A DNA stretch of 64,000 bases from SM23-32 sp964434535 (GTDB lineage Bacteria > Planctomycetota > Brocadiia > SM23-32). Both the position numbers and the translations under genes were made by a program. The stretch covers positions 1 through 64,000 of the forward strand of contig CAYSWA010000001.1 in NCBI GenBank assembly GCA_964434535.1, written 5' to 3'. Within the stretch, counting starts at the first letter, position 1. The number at the start of each line of letters is the position of its first letter. Under the pieces are notes generated by a model. The model saw only the letters and a list, made by a program, of their open reading frames with translations. It was not told the DNA's origin and made no database searches. Of this stretch, positions 60,802 to 64,000 are shown in pieces.

Positions 60802-61617
60802 TCAGCCCTCCAGGCCGCCGCGCGGGGCCGTGGCGAACTGGAAGCTGCTGCCGATGAAGATGAGCGCGGCCAGAGCGACCGCGAGCATCAGCGGATTGGC
60901 CAGCAGCCACTCGAAGAAGGCCCGCAGGAAGGCGATCTCGCCGAGCAGGTGCGAGAGCAGACCCCACGCGGCGAGCACGAACGTGCCCCCGAGGATGCAG
61001 GTGGCGATGATGGCCACGGGCCGCACGTCGACCATGGCCGCGAAGCCGGCCAGGAATCCGACGCAGAACAGCAGAAGCCCCATCCCCCCGCTGTAGGGGA
61101 ACAGGAAGGCGGAGAGGATCAGGAACGGGCAGAGGACGACCAGGAACGCCGCCACGGGCTTGGCCTTGAGCGCCGAGAGAAGGTAGGCCCCCGCGCCGAG
61201 CACGGCGCCGCCCCCCAACAGCGTCCATCGGAACCAGCCCGGCCTGTCCGCGTAGAGCGCCTCAACCAGGCTGAACGCCATAAAGCCGCCGGTGGCCAGG
61301 CCGAGCACCGGCGCGCAGGGCACCAGCAGCGACCGCACGAACGCCCACCCGAAGAACATGGCCAGCGCCCCGACCAGCAGCAAGACGGTGAAGGCCGGCC
61401 AGCCCAACGCGCCCGCGCGGGCGGTGCGCCCCAGGTGGCCGTCGACGTAGCTGGCGAAGCTCTGCACCCGCCGGCCGGCCTGCCCGGCGAGCACCTCGGC
61501 GCGGTCCGGGGCCTGCTGCTCTGCGACCGGCGCCTGCCCGCCTGCTCGGACGGGGCAGGCAAGAAGGCCGATCAGCATCACGGCGAGCGCGGGCAGGAGC
61601 AGCCGGGTCGTCTTCAT
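60802..61617 (-). CDS. Polytopic membrane protein (DUF4203/TMEM198-like)
   Basis: 271 residues. A signal-like N-terminus (MKTTRLLLPALAVMLIGLLA) is followed by a short soluble stretch (25-70) and about seven helices, ending FIGSSFQFATAPRGG. The Gly-rich helix pattern (GWAFVRSLLVPCAPVLGLATGGFMAF, split, and GGGAVLGAGAYLLSAL) resembles DUF4203 proteins. No transport or catalytic motif can be named. GGAGGT lies 8-10 bases before the ATG. Downstream of a coiled-coil protein on the same strand by 49 bp. Confidence 0.65.
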   Translation of the reverse strand: MKTTRLLLPALAVMLIGLLACPVRAGGQAPVAEQQAPDRAEVLAGQAGRRVQSFASYVDGHLGRTARAGALGWPAFTVLLLVGALAMFFGWAFVRSLLVPCAPVLGLATGGFMAFSLVEALYADRPGWFRWTLLGGGAVLGAGAYLLSALKAKPVAAFLVVLCPFLILSAFLFPYSGGMGLLLFCVGFLAGFAAMVDVRPVAIIATCILGGTFVLAAWGLLSHLLGEIAFLRAFFEWLLANPLMLAVALAALIFIGSSFQFATAPRGGLEG

Positions 61618-61666
61618 AGGGCGGGACCTCCACCGAGATGGACGGGGGGCGAGGCCGGGGCGGCGC

Positions 61667-62416
61667 TCAGAGCGCGCCCTCTGCCTCCAGCTCCACGCGC
61701 TTGCGCGCTATGAGCTCGTCGATTGCCTTGGAGAAGTAATCGTATCCCTCGACGATCTCAGGGCTTACGCGCTGATCGTAGGTCTGGCGGGCCTTCTCCA
61801 TCGGCTCGCGCAGCACGCTGTAGAACGTGCCGTAGAGGACACCTTCGCGGACGGCCTCTTCGTGGTAGGCTTCCAGGTCGGCCGCCAGCACCCGGGCGAT
61901 GCGCCAGGCGTTCTGGTGGTCGGGGTCGTCGGCCACGTCGGGGGCGAGCCCTGCGGAGGCCGTGGCGAGGGGGGCCCGAGCTTCCATCGGCTCCCGCTCG
62001 GCGGCGGCCTCCTCGTCGGGGCCGGCCTCGGCAAGGCTGGGGGCCGATTCACCGCCGGATACGCGCCGATAGAGCCGGTCGATGCGGCGGCTGAGCGACT
62101 CGACGATCCGCCCGATGTCCTTGGCCTGCTGGTTGACCGCCGAGACCAGCCGGCTCTGCGTCTCCTGCACGGACGAGAGGTGCTGCTCGACCTGACCGAG
62201 CCGCTCGGCGATGTCCTTCAGGGCGGCGTCCATCCCCTCGCTGTCGTCCACGTACTCGACGGTCAGCATGGTCGACGGGATCTGGGCGATCCCCTCCTTG
62301 CGGTTCGGGGCGGCTTCGTCGTTTTTCTTGGTGAACAGTTTCTTGACGAAGCTCCCGGTGGGGCTCTCCTGGACGGCCTCCTCCTCGGTGGCTCGCTGCT
62401 GGTCATGGTCTGCCAT
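61667..62416 (-). CDS. Coiled-coil protein of unknown function
   Basis: 249 residues. Acidic/basic N-terminus (FVKKLFTKKNDEA), a long coiled coil (about 60-115, ALKDIAERLGQVEQHLSSVQ and RIVESLSRRIDRLYRRV), an Ala/Glu-rich linker (120-160) and a conserved-looking C-terminal helical domain (165-249: NAWRIARVLAADLEAYHEEAV, YGTFYSVLREPMEKARQTYDQRV). That last domain resembles a tail found in several deltaproteobacterial and PVC hypothetical proteins. No membrane segment. ATG at 62416 preferred over 62437. Followed by the DUF4203-like gene. Confidence 0.7.
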   Translation of the reverse strand: MADHDQQRATEEEAVQESPTGSFVKKLFTKKNDEAAPNRKEGIAQIPSTMLTVEYVDDSEGMDAALKDIAERLGQVEQHLSSVQETQSRLVSAVNQQAKDIGRIVESLSRRIDRLYRRVSGGESAPSLAEAGPDEEAAAEREPMEARAPLATASAGLAPDVADDPDHQNAWRIARVLAADLEAYHEEAVREGVLYGTFYSVLREPMEKARQTYDQRVSPEIVEGYDYFSKAIDELIARKRVELEAEGAL

Positions 62417-62479
62417 GAAGGTTCCCGATGCCGCCAAAGGGCGCTCGTCCGCCGGGCGCTCCCTCCCCCCACGAGGTCC

Positions 62480-62508
62480 ATGTTAGTCAACTGCCGGGCC
62501 AAACGCAA
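62480..62508 (-). promoter_or_regulatory. Promoter of the coiled-coil/DUF4203-like pair
   Basis: Minus strand TTGCGT (62508-62503), 17-bp spacer, TAACAT (62485-62480); predicted start near 62473. Confidence 0.45.
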
Positions 62509-62611
62509 GGTCTTTTGACAGGCCACCTTCGGGGCCGCTCCGGGCGGCCGGCGGGGCCCCCACGGGCGGCGCTCGACCCGCTGGGAGTCGCCGCTGCGTC
62601 CGCTCGCTGAC

Positions 62612-62640
62612 TTGACATTGGGCGCCCCAGGCGTTATCTG
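62612..62640 (+). promoter_or_regulatory. Promoter of the oxoamine synthase gene
   Basis: TTGACA (62612-62617), 17-bp spacer, TATCTG (62635-62640); predicted start near 62647, leader about 36 nt. The rest of the 266-bp divergent region shows no gene. Confidence 0.55.
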
Positions 62641-62682
62641 ATTGCATAGTCACGCCGAACGGGGACTGAACGGGACGAGGCC

Positions 62683-63891
62683 ATGGCTCACCCGGGCGCC
62701 GACAACCTGCCCCTGCTCAGGAAGGTGCGGCAGTTCAAGGAGCCCGAGCGCATCAAAGCCGCCGGGATCTACCCCTACTTCCGGCCCATCTCCTCGGCGC
62801 AGGACACCGAGGTGCAGATGAACGGCCGCCGCGTCGTCATGATGGGCTCCAACAGCTACCTGGGCCTTACCAACCACCCCGAGGTCAAGGAGGCGGTCAA
62901 GAAGGCCGCCGAGAAGTACGGCTCCGGGTGCGCCGGCTCCCGCTTCCTCAACGGCACGCTCGACATCCACCTGGAGCTGGAGGGCGAGCTGGCCGACCTG
63001 GTCGGCAAGGAGGCAGCGGTCCTCTACTCCACCGGATTCCAGACCAACCTCGGCGTGATCAGCGCCCTGGTCGGCAAGGACGACTACGTCATCACCGACC
63101 GCGAAGACCACGCCAGCATCGTCGACGGCTGCCTGCTGAGCTTTGGCGAGCTGGTCCGCTTCAACCACAACGACATGGAGTCGCTGGAGGCGCGCCTGCG
63201 GGAATGCGGCAGCGAGGCCGGCAAGCTGATCGCCGTGGACGGCGTCTTCAGCATGACCGGCGACATCGCCGAGCTGCCCTCCATCACGCGGCTGGCCGGG
63301 CAGTACGGGGCGGCGATCCTGGTCGACGACGCGCACGGCATCGGCGTGCTCGGCGATCAGGGGGCGGGCACGACGGCGCACTTCGGCCTCGGCGACAGGA
63401 TCCAGCTCATCATGGGCACCTTCAGCAAGTCGCTCGCCTCGCTGGGCGGGTTCGTCGCCTCGGACCGGGAGACGATCGAGTACCTGAAGCACCGCTCGCG
63501 GGCGCTGATCTTCAGCGCCAGCATCTCGCCGCCGAACACGGCCGCCGCGCTGGCCGCGCTGCGCATCATGCGGCGCGAGCCCGAGCGCATCGAGCGGCTC
63601 TGGCACAACACCCGCCTGATGATCGAGGGGCTGGAGCAGCTCGGCTTCGACATGGGCCAGAGCAGCACGCCGATCCTGCCGGTGCGCGTGGGCGAGATGG
63701 AGACCTGCTTCCGCATGTGCAAGCGCCTGGAGGAGGAGGGGCTCTTCGTCAACCCGGTCGTGCCCCCCGCCGTCGGCCCCAACGAGGCCCTGCTGCGCGT
63801 GAGCCTGATGGCCACCCATACCGAGGCGCAGATCGAGTTCGCCCTGGAGAAGCTGGGCAAGGTCGGCCGGGAACTCGGGGTCCTCGCCTGA
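62683..63891 (+). CDS. Alpha-oxoamine synthase, serine palmitoyltransferase-like
   Basis: 402-residue PLP enzyme joining an amino acid to an acyl thioester with loss of CO2. The PLP lysine is K249 in GTFSKSLASLGG, with SNSYLGLTNHP, GSGCAGSRFLNGTLDIH, DREDHASIVDG and VDDAHGIGVLG. The N-terminal FKEPERIKAAGIYPYFRPI and the GCAGSRFLNG block closely follow bacterial serine palmitoyltransferase, the first step of sphingolipid synthesis. Alternatives are glycine C-acetyltransferase (kbl) and 8-amino-7-oxononanoate synthase (bioF). ATG at 62683 with GACGAGG upstream. Followed by a possible acyltransferase gene. Confidence 0.9.
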   Translation: MAHPGADNLPLLRKVRQFKEPERIKAAGIYPYFRPISSAQDTEVQMNGRRVVMMGSNSYLGLTNHPEVKEAVKKAAEKYGSGCAGSRFLNGTLDIHLELEGELADLVGKEAAVLYSTGFQTNLGVISALVGKDDYVITDREDHASIVDGCLLSFGELVRFNHNDMESLEARLRECGSEAGKLIAVDGVFSMTGDIAELPSITRLAGQYGAAILVDDAHGIGVLGDQGAGTTAHFGLGDRIQLIMGTFSKSLASLGGFVASDRETIEYLKHRSRALIFSASISPPNTAAALAALRIMRREPERIERLWHNTRLMIEGLEQLGFDMGQSSTPILPVRVGEMETCFRMCKRLEEEGLFVNPVVPPAVGPNEALLRVSLMATHTEAQIEFALEKLGKVGRELGVLA

Positions 63892-63934
63892 CGGCCGGCT
63901 CCGAGCCACCCCTCCACCCGCGAAGGCGCCGCCC

Positions 63935-64000
63935 ATGGGCATAGCGGTCGATCAGGTCAGCTCCCGCCGCGACATGCGGCGCTTCATCCGCTACCCCCTC
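63935..64000 (+). CDS. Start of a GNAT-like acyltransferase, partial
   Basis: Only the first 22 residues are visible. The pattern VSSRRDMRRFIRYPL resembles the opening of a GNAT-like family that begins with a short RRDL-x-x-FI motif and often follows lipid genes. It starts 43 bp after the oxoamine synthase and probably belongs to the same unit. Assignment is tentative. Confidence 0.5.
   Translation, partial: MGIAVDQVSSRRDMRRFIRYPL

Overview
The window is a high-GC (about 70%) bacterial chromosome fragment with small gaps between genes and many TGATG/ATGA overlaps. It contains two 100-base runs of N, so it is a scaffold, probably from a metagenome. bS21, MurD, Shine-Dalgarno-led genes and sigma70-like promoters (TTGAC[A/T/G], 17-18 bp, TA[C/G/T]A[A/C/G]T) make it bacterial. 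A giant PQQ-propeller protein beside a squalene-cyclase-like repeat protein, MoxR and DUF58, a HEAT-repeat secreted protein, a serine-palmitoyltransferase-like enzyme, a fragmentary Tad locus and CACGAAG-type intergenic repeats suggest Planctomycetota or a PVC relative. That placement is inference, not proven.

Layout. 1-8361 (minus): a glycogen/ADP-glucose operon, galT-like > glgA > large sensor kinase > single-domain response regulator > glgC > DUF4912 protein (runs off the edge). 8396-10394: tatD, whose last 36 bp are duplicated on the far side of a ~1.2 kb lower-GC insert carrying an HNH nuclease gene. 10466-14405 (plus): gltX, a GAF-GGDEF diguanylate cyclase and a nitrilase-superfamily amidohydrolase. 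14507-18457 (minus): argC, cysS and sppA. After an assembly gap come a BNR-propeller protein and eno (minus), then trpF, hom and a phosphoglycerate-mutase-like proposed homoserine kinase (plus). 24826-25465: tRNA-Ala(CGC), a repeat-flanked assembly gap and tRNA-Leu(CAA).

25526-34841 (plus): a DUF362 ferredoxin-like protein, a pseudouridine synthase of the archaeal/eukaryotic Cbf5 type, and a Tad (type IVc pilus) assembly cluster tadE-cpaB-cpaE-cpaF-tadB-tadC interrupted by a small MITE-like inverted repeat. 35110-38684 (plus): an OmpA-family lipoprotein, a DUF4410-like lipoprotein, murD and rpsU. 38704-45802 (minus): DUF58, MoxR, prenyltransferase-repeat and PQQ proteins. 46016-46798 (plus): a protein made only of four homing-endonuclease-associated repeats. 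46818-47531 (minus): MgtC family. 47700-56335 (plus): ctpA-pyk-oppABCDF. 56325-59125 (minus): HEAT protein, solitary DNA methyltransferase and a small Cys-rich membrane protein. 59295-64000: a TauE/SafE-TPR fusion, two minus-strand membrane/coiled-coil genes, a sphingolipid-type oxoamine synthase and the start of an acyltransferase-like gene.

How the genes work together. glgC and glgA make ADP-glucose and glycogen, with a galT-like enzyme that could act on the same nucleotide sugar and a sensor/regulator pair in the operon. hom plus the mutase-like gene would carry aspartate semialdehyde-derived carbon through homoserine to phosphohomoserine. The Opp system imports peptides. The most unusual items are the Cbf5-type enzyme in a bacterium, the HNH insert that regenerates the tatD 3' end, the TSUP-TPR fusion and the stand-alone HNH-repeat protein. 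No CRISPR array, rRNA or complete transposase was seen.
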